Shown piece after piece: positions 20,453 to 29,690 of a stretch of DNA of 64,000 nucleotides. The notes beneath the pieces are model-generated. The model saw only the letters and a program-made list of their open reading frames with translations. It searched no databases and was not told the origin of the DNA. Positions within the stretch are counted from its first letter, which is position 1; the number at the start of each line of letters is the position of its first letter. The DNA is from Cadophora sp. MPI-SDFR-AT-0126 (Eukaryota; Ascomycota; Leotiomycetes; Helotiales; Ploettnerulaceae), in the NCBI GenBank assembly GCA_020747065.1, contig JAGMVK010000009.1, positions 2,356,001 to 2,420,000 of the forward strand, written 5' to 3'. The translations under genes and the position numbers were made by a program.

Positions 20453-21840
20453 AGAGCTGTCTAAAACATGTATTTTAATTGTCAACTACTTAAATTGTAA
20501 GACGTTGTGGCACCTTTGCCTCATTTTCCTCAACCGAATCATGAGTGAATGAAGGAGAAAGCATCGCGGCCATGAGACAGATGTGCCGCTGGCTATCTTC
20601 GATTGCAAACAACGGAAATTGGGAAATTTTTTGAAGCCGGCGGACAGACTACTGTACTGCTGACATCAATGTGATGTCGTTGGATATTCTGACTGACGAA
20701 GAAGTGTAGGCACTAGTGTTTAGCCCCCAGGATAACGGGGAAAACCCACCTTTCGGGCCCTTTCATGACAGCACCACTTAGAACATCCACGAATCCTCTG
20801 GTTACGAGCACGGGGCTCTCCAGAGAATTTCCAGAACATCTCCAGACCATTTCCAGAATATTTCTAGAAGACGAGTGTAGCCCGGAAAATCGTGAGAGGC
20901 AAGCCCCTCAGAACGCCCATTCATATGGATGAGACACGAACTCAACAACACTTGGTCTTCTGAAGCCGTAATCCTTGGAGACTTTTCGCACTGATGAACA
21001 TTGAGGATAATGCTTTTAGAGTTCACTCTCATCTCAACGAACATCAGATCTTGAGATGAACCCCATGGAAAAGGAACCCATTACCTCGAGGCCATCAGTC
21101 CGACAGAACCTAGAGTGGAAAGACGTGAAGAAGCAGTGTAGCCCGACTTCATTCTGGCATAGCGCTATACAGCTAATCCAAAACCCACAATGGATAATTC
21201 CTTAGCACCAATAGAATCCAGCCTAGAGAGTCTGAGCTAAGCACGCTCCAAGCATCTAGGAAATTTCGAATACCAATATGAATTTTTCAAAGCACTCGCC
21301 GAAAAAATCACATTGGATGCCATGAACACTTTACTTTCGGTACTATCACACAATGACTCTGCCACTAAACCCCGTACGTCAGTACTAACAGTGCAATTGC
21401 TGCTTCTCATTGGCTGTGTCGACAAGCCTGGAGAGCCGGTATACTCTTTCCACACCACGAACAAGAATAAATGCTGGAAGGAGCGGCTCAGAACTGAGTC
21501 TTCCTACAACGCCGCATCAGCACAAGAAGCAGGAAATTGAAAGAGTCGATAAGTATGGTTACCACAAGAGGGCAGCAAAAGCAAAAGCTCGCAAATATAG
21601 TTATTCAAACATTCAGATCAGACGCTGAGATCGGAAGAGAGATGTCCATTGTAAGTTTACCCATACGACAGCAGATGAAAGGAGGAAAGGAGAGTGGACG
21701 CTGACAGAACGATCGATACAGAGCAATCTCCTCGATAACGAGACATCGACTTCGCCCAATCCAATGTCCTTGGTACGTCAAATTCTCCCTTCCATTTATC
21801 AGCATCTCTCAGCATTCAATGAAGGGCTCGTTAAGCCGTG
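20453..21840. other. Intergenic with an 11-bp repeat and a possible coding remnant
   Basis: Besides the 11-bp repeat, one plus-strand stretch at about 21241-21540 reads protein-like sequence (NFEYQYEFFKALAEKITLDA, then LLSVLSHND) after a TAA, without a proper start. It may be an exon or remnant of an unidentified gene. Nothing else is supported. Confidence 0.4.
20820..20870 (+). repeat. 11-bp tandem repeat, about 4.6 units, forming heat-shock-element-like inverted TTC/GAA pairs
   Basis: Units CCAGAGAATTT, CCAGAACATCT, CCAGACCATTT and CCAGAATATTT, then partial CTAGAAG, start at 20820, 20831, 20842, 20853 and 20864. The repeat creates TTCCAGAA at 20829 and 20851 and TTCTAGAA at 20862, each matching the TTCnnGAA core bound by heat-shock factor. 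No gene start lies within 900 nt on the plus strand. Confidence 0.7.
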
Positions 21841-22296
21841 ATGGATGACCTAACCAAGAAACAGGAATACATCACCAACAGCGACTCCTCCTCCCCAGAA
21901 CAAAACGCACGCTCATGCAAATGCAGAGAGCTCGAGAAGACGCAAGCCGAACTCGCCAAGAGTCGACAAGAAGTGGCCTTGCTACGAGACACACGCAACA
22001 CGCACCCTTTGCAACTCATCATCAATGAACTCGATGACAAAGTCGGCCACCTGAAACAGATCGTGAAGAAGCAGGAACTGGACAAGCATTACCACAACAA
22101 GTACATGTGCCAGCGCAACCAGGAAATTAAGGAGAAGACCAAGCAGTACAATGATCTTCTGGTTGCGGTACGCAAGGTTGCGAATGGCGATGGGGAATTG
22201 AAGAGGACGCTGAAGGAGCTGGGTGTCGACTTTGGCGAAGGCGGTTCTGCTGCGTCCATGAAGAGGGTGGACAGTAAGTGGGATAACCAAAGTTAA
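21841..22296 (+). CDS. Array protein 11: short coiled-coil protein
   Basis: Encodes 151 aa from the ATG at 21841 (MDDLTKKQEY). A short polar N-terminus with CKCRELEKTQAELAKSRQ enters a coil that runs through about residue 110 (ELDDKVGHLKQIVKKQELDK, EIKEKTKQYNDLLVAVRK). The C-terminus is Gly/Lys-rich and has no acidic-serine tail. It closes the array on its right side and may be a truncated relative or a small stand-alone coil protein. No intron is needed. Function unknown. Confidence 0.6.
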   Translation: MDDLTKKQEYITNSDSSSPEQNARSCKCRELEKTQAELAKSRQEVALLRDTRNTHPLQLIINELDDKVGHLKQIVKKQELDKHYHNKYMCQRNQEIKEKTKQYNDLLVAVRKVANGDGELKRTLKELGVDFGEGGSAASMKRVDSKWDNQS

Positions 22297-22661
22297 CTTG
22301 GGTATTCTGTAAGACCGTCTGATAGGTCATAGACTCTTTGGCGTGTCAAAGAATAACCGAAGGCTGGAAAATGCGCGTTTGTAAACTTCGTTGCTCGTTG
22401 GGAATTGTTACATAGGAAATGGAAATTCGGGCTTACCCTCGATTCTGGCACTTGCCAAGACATCGGTTTAGGCGGAGCCAGTATATTACAATATTCCATA
22501 ACACTTCTATCCATTCCAAGGGTCTCATTGGTAATACCACTCGTGAAGTGAAGCAGTAATATACACGGCCTCAGCCTTTATGCCATCCCATCCATCGCAC
22601 AGCCATGTTTGCTATTGAGACATTCAAAGAAATCTCTGTCTCCATCTATCCCTGCCTTGTC
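22297..22661. other. Spacer between convergent array gene 11 and the proteasome gene
   Basis: No coding signal; presumably holds both 3' UTRs. Confidence 0.55.
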
Positions 22662-23711
22662 TTACACTAGCTCACTCGTAACATTTGAGAATTCGCCCTT
22701 CTCCAGCTTCGTCTTCCAGAAAATAGGGTTCGTGTCGCTGAAACCGTGCTTGACCCATCCGTCCTCCTTGACGTGGTACAAGTTGATGAAACCACCGGAG
22801 AAAGCATCTCTGTGCGTAGCTGCGAGGATACTTCTGCTTCCCAACTCAAGCGCCTCTTCCTCGGTCAAATCGTATCGATATTCGGCGTCCAAAACACCAT
22901 ATGCGAACGTCTGACCGGACCCGACACAGAAAAGATTGCCGCTCAGACGTGTTCCATCTGAATCGATGTAGTAGAGGGCTGGACCTTCCTCCTTGGTGAC
23001 ACCAGCGCACATCGTACCCATCGATAGACCCATTCCCTTGTATGAATAGACCAAGTTTGCGAGGATTTTCGAGGCGGCTGCTACTGAGATGCGGCGCTTA
23101 TGGCGGAGCTCGTGGAGTCGACATTGCATTCCAAGGTATGCAAGCCAGTATTGACAATCCTGCATTGCAGTAAATTAGCTCTCATACCTTTTCTATCTCT
23201 TCCCCAGCCACCCATTGTGTCTGCAGTTTCTATGTGTACAGTATTCTTGGGGATAAACATACAGCAGCTCCACCAGCCATAGTGCCTAGCAGACAACTGT
23301 TGATCTCGATAACCTTCTTGACTGTTTGACTCGCAATCCAGTTACCGGCTGTCGCTCTCGAATCTGTCGCTACGATGATACCGCCTTGAAATCTGAACGC
23401 TAATGTTGTCGTACCGTGGGCGATCTTGATGGGGCAGTTTGGGTTGGCATTGTCGTCAGTTGCAGCGCGGAGCCAGGCTGAAGGCTGGAAGAGGTCAAAT
23501 CATTAGCAGATACTCATGGCAGATCTCTCAAAGCTCTGGGAGCTCTACAGAGGTTTATATATGAAGGTGGAACACCTACTTGAGCAATAGGAGGCATGGC
23601 GAACTTGAGGGACAAGCTTGGTGTCGGCTGGTAGAGCTCCATCTGGTCTTCTTCGGCATAGTTCTCCTTCTCGAACATCGGTCTGCTGTATTGGGCAACA
23701 AGAGTATCCAT
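22662..23711 (-). CDS. PRE2: 20S proteasome subunit beta type-5 (chymotrypsin-like), three exons
   Basis: Exons 23711-23580, 23484-23263 and 23159-22662 give 283 aa, near the usual length for yeast Pre2. Introns are 95 and 103 nt with GTAGGT..TTCCAG and GTATGT..ATGCAG. Beta5 is made as a precursor and activated by cleavage before Thr1 in the assembled proteasome core, where it performs the chymotrypsin-like cleavage. Here the propeptide is 68 residues and the mature protein begins at T69 in [25 protein letters not shown] carries the catalytic Asp17, and the conserved [12 protein letters not shown] is present. The N-terminal [11 protein letters not shown] is typical of filamentous-fungal homologues. 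Complete and intact; a housekeeping anchor for the window. Confidence 0.97.
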
Positions 23712-24232
23712 GTTGAATTGCGGTAAAGGGGTTGTTTAGAGATTGAGGGAGGTGTTGTTGAGGTTATGGGATGGATTCAGGCGTGGGAGAGGTTGTTGCT
23801 TTGATGGAGCTTCAGGCGACGAAGGCTGACGCGCGACAGAGCTCAAGAGCACGTGACAGATCTTGCCTCGAGGTCTCCACTTTTTTGCACCCTGGGATCG
23901 CGCACGAGAATCGATCAGATATCACTCACCTGCACCTCGCTGCACCTCTCGAATATTAATTATGATCCAGTTTGCGAGGACATTACGTCCATCATGAGAA
24001 ACTTATCTCGACTCCGATAGATCATCAGTGACGTTCCCAACTTGAGTGGACCGCAAGTGATGGTTCTTCTTGGCATTACAAGTATGCGGAGCACGCCTTT
24101 CCAATGACCCGATTGTCGTTTTGCTCAGTTGCACATCATATATAAGGACGGCAGGTGGTGGCAAGTGATTCCATTATATTCTTTCCTCATATCAGGATAC
24201 TACGATTTTATTCGTCTCGATTCCAGCTTTCA
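23712..24232. promoter_or_regulatory. Divergent promoter region between PRE2 and the FAD oxidoreductase gene
   Basis: Both genes start at its ends and read outwards. A TATATAAG box lies at 24139-24146, about 90 nt before the ATG at 24233, and fits the rightward gene. No coding sequence is seen. Confidence 0.6.
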
Positions 24233-25583
24233 ATGACCAAAATGGCCAAGCCTGCCTCCGAAGTTTTCGACGACTTGCAACAGCACTCGCCCGCAGGCAG
24301 AACTGTCATTATAGGAGGTGGCATCGTAGGATCCGCTCTGGCATACTACCTCAGCCAAAACGCAAATGAACTTCAAATTGTACTCATCGATGCTTCTCAA
24401 TCGAATCCCCAGGGGTCAACTGCATATGCTCCCGGATTAGTTGGACAGCTGAATAGCATCGGCCACCTGACCCAAGTGGCCAAGGAGAGTGTGAAAGCGT
24501 ATATCAAGATTCCAGGTTCGTTTATCGAATGATATCTTGTTCTTTGCTGACGACTTCAAGATGCCTTCGATCCTGTTGGCGGCCTTGAGATTGCAAGTAC
24601 CGAAGCTGGCATTGTGGAGCTTCATCACCGACGAGAACTTGCACATGCTGCTGGCCTGCCCGCAAAAATCATCTCATCCGAAGAAGCATCAAAGATAGCA
24701 CCGCATTTCCACGGTCAAGATAGCCAGTCTCAAGCTTTGTTCTTCAGCTCGGATGGCACAGCCAATGCACCTGAAATCGCCCAGTACTATCAAGTCGAGG
24801 CGAAGTCGAACGGTGTCATGGTCTTGGAAGCTAAAGTCTCCTCTATCGCCTCAAATCCCTCAAGTAGAGTCGACTGTCCCTTTACTATCACAACCGATCT
24901 CGGGCATTTGGAGGCCAAGACGGTGATTGTCGCAACCGGAATTTGGGCACAAGCGCTTCTTAAATCCTTGGACATTGCTCTTCCAATCATTCCTGTTGCT
25001 CATCCTTACGCATATGGCCCTTCTAGACCGATCCGACATATCAAGCAACCGTTCGTACGATGGCCCGAAAGACACATCTATGCTCGCGACCACGGTGAAT
25101 TTGACGGATTCGGTTCGTACGACCACAAGCCATTAGTAGGGAATCCTGATCAGACTGCCCTCTGCGATAGAGTGACAGAAAGGTAGGAGAAATTCAACAG
25201 GCAAGCTAATCCGGCTAACAAGTCGCAGTTCGATCCTTGACTCTGCTTTATCCATATTCACAAACCCCACGCAACGCCAATCCAAAACTCCATATCAAGG
25301 CTTCAACTCCATGTTCTCCATCACCCCGGACAGTCTGCCGTTTGCCGGTGCAGTGCCACAGATCCCCGGATTGTATGTCGCGGCTGCTGTATGGATAACA
25401 CATGCAGCTGGTGTAGCAAGACTGGTGGCAGATCTTGTCTCTGGCAAGGACTTAGGAGAGAAAGACCTGGAAACACTCAAGGCGTTTGATGTCCTGCGTT
25501 TTGCCGGACAAGACTCGAATGTGCTGAAGAGGAGGGCTTTGGTGACATATAATGATATTTACAACAAGGAGGATCATCGTTGA
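24233..25583 (+). CDS. FAD-dependent amine oxidoreductase of the DAO / dimethylglycine dehydrogenase type, three exons
   Basis: Exons 24233-24515, 24561-25182 and 25229-25583, introns 45 and 46 nt, give 419 aa. The dinucleotide-binding motif TVIIGGGIVGSALAYYLS is at about residues 22-40, followed by STAYAPGLVGQL, an FAD-contact region resembling the sarcosine/dimethylglycine dehydrogenase family. HPYAYGPSRPIRHI and the late PDSLPFAGAVPQIPGLYVA with ITHAAGVARLVADL are typical of the DAO fold. It equals the FAD half only; the folate-binding half of long dimethylglycine dehydrogenases is absent. Probably oxidises a small secondary or tertiary amine. No presequence is evident. Convergent with a C6 transcription factor 37 nt away, possibly its regulator (inference). 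Confidence 0.85.
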
Positions 25584-25620
25584 TTTTTGTTGAGCCGGAA
25601 GACTGAGTAGTAAATGTGGA

Positions 25621-26789
25621 TCATTGACATGGCTGTTCAAGTGCCCATTGTATCCATGGTTTCCAGCTTGTGTCCAGTTCTTCGTCAATCGCAGCCAACA
25701 ATTTCAAGCCAACTCCTTTCAGAAACCAGATCCAGTCAGCTTGCTTGAGGAGCACGCAGTAGAGTGCTAGAACAACCAAGGCCTCTGGGCGACGTTCGTA
25801 TACCAGTTTCATGTATTCCGACGATACCATACCTGGCCAGAAGTAGACCGGACTCATAATGGTGAGCGACTGGTACGGGGAGAATGGCAGACAGCAAACC
25901 CTTCTCAGCTGGTCCAGAGTCTTTATGCACTCATCTAGTCCCTCGTCAACCACTTCATTCTCGGAGCTTTCCTTCTCCCACTTCATTTGCACATCTGCCA
26001 GATGCACATCATCTGGATTCCAGCTCTTATCGATAGGCAGCGAAGTCGATTCCAAGACCGACGCAAAGGGCCCCTGTTCTAAAGCCGACCAATTCTCCCT
26101 GAGCAGATCGATCAGTCCTCTAGCCATCATGAACCAATGCGGCTTCTCCAAACATGGTATGCCCATCGTCGACACGCCCAGGACACCAGACACAGCAAGC
26201 ATGTACGGGATGACAAATCCCGCAAAAGCAAACACGGCACTGATATCCTCGGTATCATTGCGCTTTACTAGCTCTCGAAAGGTAGGCAGAGCAAGAGTCT
26301 CTGATCTAGTTGCGAAGCTCACCAACTCTTCTTTACGGGCGGGTTGGACAGTCGAGAGATGCAGCGCCGAGACAGCCAGGATGCCATGCATCAGGAACTC
26401 ATGCGAGAGAGCTATACGTGGAATAATAACAAGCCAGACATCCATCTTCCCAGCTCGTCCGAGCGTCGTGCTGGTTCTCTGATGGTAGTGATGGAGAAGT
26501 TCGAGTGTTTTGGCATCTGATGATGGAAGAGGATCAGCTCTCAGTCGACTGTCACGCGTGGGCCACGACCCAGACGCTTCATGTCGTCGCTTGGGTATAC
26601 TAGGAGTCAGAAACTCGAAGCTGCATTTCAATTCTTGCCGTTCGCAGCCTGAACAAGTGGGTTTTTGCTCATTGCACTGTGTGGTGGTGAGATGTGGGAC
26701 AGGGGGTCAGGGCTATTGGGACGGACCTTCACTCTGCGGCTTTTGCATTGCTGACAGCCCACTCTAGTCTTCTTGTGAAATCGCCGCAT
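25621..26789 (-). CDS. Zn(II)2Cys6 transcription factor, Upc2-like size and architecture, two exons
   Basis: Exon 1 26789-26727 and exon 2 26676-25621, with a 50-nt intron (GTCCGT..CACAG), give 372 aa. The intron splits the zinc cluster. Joined, it reads GCQQCKSRRVKC followed by NEQKPTCSGCERQELKC, the full six cysteines of a fungal binuclear cluster at residues 12-39. The rest is a short regulatory region with LHHYHQRTSTTL and HEFLMHGILAVSALHLST, resembling the sterol-uptake (Upc2/Ecm22) type of C6 factor. The ATG at 26789 is the first before the cluster. Binds DNA in the nucleus; target unknown. Its 3' end faces the FAD oxidoreductase gene. Confidence 0.85.
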
Positions 26790-27564
26790 TGGAGCCTCAA
26801 CTGAGCTACTGTATCTCAAAATGGAATTCCGTTATCGTCAGGGAATGATGACTATGCGCATTCCAGTTTCACAATCGAGATCGAAATGGATCTTGGAAAG
26901 CTTGTCCCAACGTTCACTGATGAGCGGCAGGCCAATAGTACGATCTTGCCTGAAGTGCTTCGTACAGAGAGAAAGATGATTTGTGTCTTTCGAAAGATCA
27001 TGAAATCTCCTTGGGAGTTTTGTTCCTGTGCCACATCGCTACCCCTGAAATAGGATCCACTTTGCAGCATCCCGCGTCGTTCCGGTGGGCCTATGATTGG
27101 CTGCAATTTGGTCCACTATTGATGTGGAGTTCCGTCTGGCTTGAGACAAGGGACGACGTCAATAATTCTTCTCCCTTCATTTCTGTTTTGTTCTCATGCT
27201 GATTTGTATATTTTGTTTTCTCAGCTTTGAAGCAGTAAGTTGTTCAATGCCCAAGTGGGTATTTCCCGGAGCCACGACCGAAGTTTCTGGGTCGGCCCGC
27301 TACAGTAGGCACAGACTAATGCACCGGTGCACACTTAAGCAGTAAGTCGTCTCTAGTACTCATAAACTGCCTTTTCAAAATGCATATTTTAGTCTCTCTC
27401 CCGTAAGTATTTTCCCGTCCCCACGAGCATTTTAGAAGGCCATAAATACCGACCACCGAAACATCGCATTCACATTCGCAATCAAGTAAGCTCTCCATCC
27501 TCCCGCACTTCTCACTCTTAACATCTCACACCTCCTAGATATGACTTCGTCACACCTGTGATTC
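26790..27564. other. Divergent spacer between the C6 factor and the small membrane-protein gene
   Basis: No supported ORF longer than about 85 codons. Before 27565 there is a possible 5' UTR intron (GTAAGC near 27487 to TCCTAG at 27539) and a 6-codon upstream ORF at 27541 (MTSSHL). Confidence 0.45.
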
Positions 27565-27995
27565 ATGGTTCACAGAGGCCCAACAGGAGTTGGATTTCGC
27601 CATCCTCCTCTGTCTGTACTCGGCTTCACTCTAGTCAGCTACGCTCAAGTCCAATACGACATCAGCGGCATTCTCACTGCCATGCTATTACTCTCCGCAC
27701 TTATTCCCGCGTGGTGTGTTCTGAATAGGTATAGATCGGAGTATGAGGAGGAACCATATGATGTGATTTGCAAATGGAATGGGACTCGTAGTAGGGTTCA
27801 GCGGTGGGAATGGCTGAAGAAGAGGGAGAGGATGGAGATGGAGATGGAGATGAGAACGAACTCGGAGGTATTTTATGCTCCCTTTCAAATTCTATAGAAT
27901 TATGAGCTGACATGATGAATTGGCAGATTAAGGAGCCGAAGGAGGAGTTGGTCGAGGATGCCTGGGTCTGTAATTTTGTTGCTCAAAATGTCTAA
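27565..27995 (+). CDS. Small membrane protein, two exons
   Basis: Exon 1 27565-27867 and exon 2 27927-27995, intron 59 nt (GTATTT..TTGGCAG with GCTGAC branch), give 123 aa. Two hydrophobic segments, about residues 17-30 and 34-53 (GILTAMLLLSALIPAWCVL), could form a hairpin; the rest is charged, with a Met/Glu run (EMEMEM). The spliced tail ends VAQNV. The unspliced frame stops at 27897. I do not recognise a family; a single-pass or hairpin membrane protein of unknown role. Confidence 0.55.
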
Positions 27996-28101
27996 GTACA
28001 GAATTGTATCGCAGCTGTGAAGTCAAACGCTTGATTGGCTCGTTGGAATAGATTTGTTGGTTTCTACTCTGCATGTCCCACCCCTGTATTTTATTCCCGC
28101 T

Positions 28102-29027
28102 ATGTGTTCCCGGACAAGCCAGGTACCAACATCACGCCCAGCCTACCTCGTACAGGATCGATTTCGCAGCAAATACACAGAACACATCCTGGAATGGAAC
28201 AGACGACATAGTTATATTGAAGCTCGCAGCCGATACTTCTCTGACGAACTCGGGACTATGACCGATAAAATCCACAGCACCAACGCCGCAGATAGCAACC
28301 GAACCAGGCAACAGGTTTGCAAGATTGGAGACTTATCTACGCTCAAGAGACTTACAGCGCCATCTCCAGACAATCCTATACAAACTGCCGCTGTGCTTTC
28401 GTTGCTCACAACTGCCGTGCAATATCAACATCCCAAGATCGTCGCTTACCTCCTCTCCACACATCCCACCATCTCCCTCACCCAAAGCACCGACATCGTC
28501 ACATCCCTCCTCTCGCAACCCAACATCCCAATCCTCCGCCTACTCTTATCTCACGATCCTGCCTTTGCAAGTATATCCTCGATTACGGCATGCGCTCGTT
28601 CCTGACAGAGGCATGTTTCCAACCTCTTAGGAAAATCAACACTCTGATTCATGTCCTGCTCGATGCAGGTGCTGATGCAAATGATGGCATGGGACCTGGT
28701 GGTGGAGCGTTGCTTGCTGCGTTACTGGGCGGCCAGGGGAAGGATGTTATTGTTAAGATTGTAAGGAAGGCTGCGTTCGTTGGGGAGTCTGTTCTAAGTA
28801 TTGCGGTGCAGAAGGAAAGGGTGGATGTTCTGGGGGAGCTTTTGAGGAAAAGATGGGAGAGAATTGATATTGAGAGACTTCTACTGAAAGCACGAGAAGA
28901 GGGTAATGGCAGGGTTGTAGAGATCTTGGAGGAATTTCGGAGCAGGACCGAGGAAAGGTCGGATGAAGATGAGTTCGGGAAAATTGGTGAGCAGAGGAAA
29001 CGGTGGAAGTTTGGGAGCATTAGATAG
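28102..29027 (+). pseudogene. Ankyrin-repeat gene with a frameshift
   Basis: The ATG at 28102 (or 28258) reads a polar N-terminus, then ankyrin-type helices (VLSLLTTAVQYQHPKIVAYL, LPILRLLLSHDPAF) up to about 28566. From there the reading continues in another frame: KYILDYGMRSFLTEACFQ, VLLDAGADANDG, LSIAVQKERVDVLGELL, to TAG at 29027. The join needs a single-nucleotide change; candidate GT..AG introns around 28571 either leave a stop or are under 40 nt. The last 40 residues are charged. Ankyrin repeats mediate protein contacts. Either a recent frameshift or an error in the assembly. An intact product would be about 307 aa. Confidence 0.65.
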
Positions 29028-29690
29028 CCCGGGGATATTAGAAAAGCAATAGGATATAATCAAGCTTTTTATATATGACAGGTGGTCAACAGGACGGCAT
29101 GATGAGGGCTTCCAAACACTCTCCTGCTGCTTGAGAAACATGACTCACGTGATATTGGTAATAAACTCTTCTTGTGGCGAATTCCATAAGTCCTGTTCAA
29201 TCCAGGCTTGGTGTCAAGATATCCGTCATTTAAGAATACTGCTGGTCATGACGCTCTGGCTTAAAGCAATGTTAAGTGCTTTGAAGCAAGTCAGGTGCCG
29301 TAGGCCGAAGACGGCTTAGCGCGGACTTTTCCGAACGTCGGCAAACATTCCATGCACGTTAACGTCTCAATCATCACCGAGAAGATCTATATTCTACATA
29401 GAGAACAGTCGTGATGCTGTTGGTCCGCGAAACAGGACAGCGATTCTTATTAGGCATCAAGGTTTGAAGGTTTCTTCTTTTGAGTTCACCTTTCTCCCGT
29501 CCCGCGGCGTTTGAGGACGCACACGTCCATTGATGTTACAGCCTTGTCTTCTTTCGGCATCCTCACCTTCATCACTTTCAGGAATACTCTTCCAAGTATT
29601 CTATAGAAAGCTTCTCAGACCGAGAAAGACCCTTCAACTCCTTCTTACAAAAGTTCTACGAGGTCAAATGCAATCGCCTCGACCGCCGCT
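29028..29690. other. Intergenic, no supported gene
   Basis: Spacer before the RdRP gene. ORFs here have no coding features; the last 100 nt look like leader. Confidence 0.5.

Noticed and set aside
24157..24165. GGTGGCAAG, an 8/9 match to the yeast proteasome-associated control element
   Set aside because: It lies about 450 nt before PRE2 and next to the other gene; one degenerate match is not convincing.
25859..26482. 207-codon plus-strand ORF
   Set aside because: Antisense shadow of the C6 transcription factor, whose coding evidence is far stronger.
28571..28630. 60-nt GTATAT..CTCTTAG intron with CTGAC branch in the ankyrin gene
   Set aside because: Splicing leaves an in-frame TGA and removes ankyrin-like sequence.
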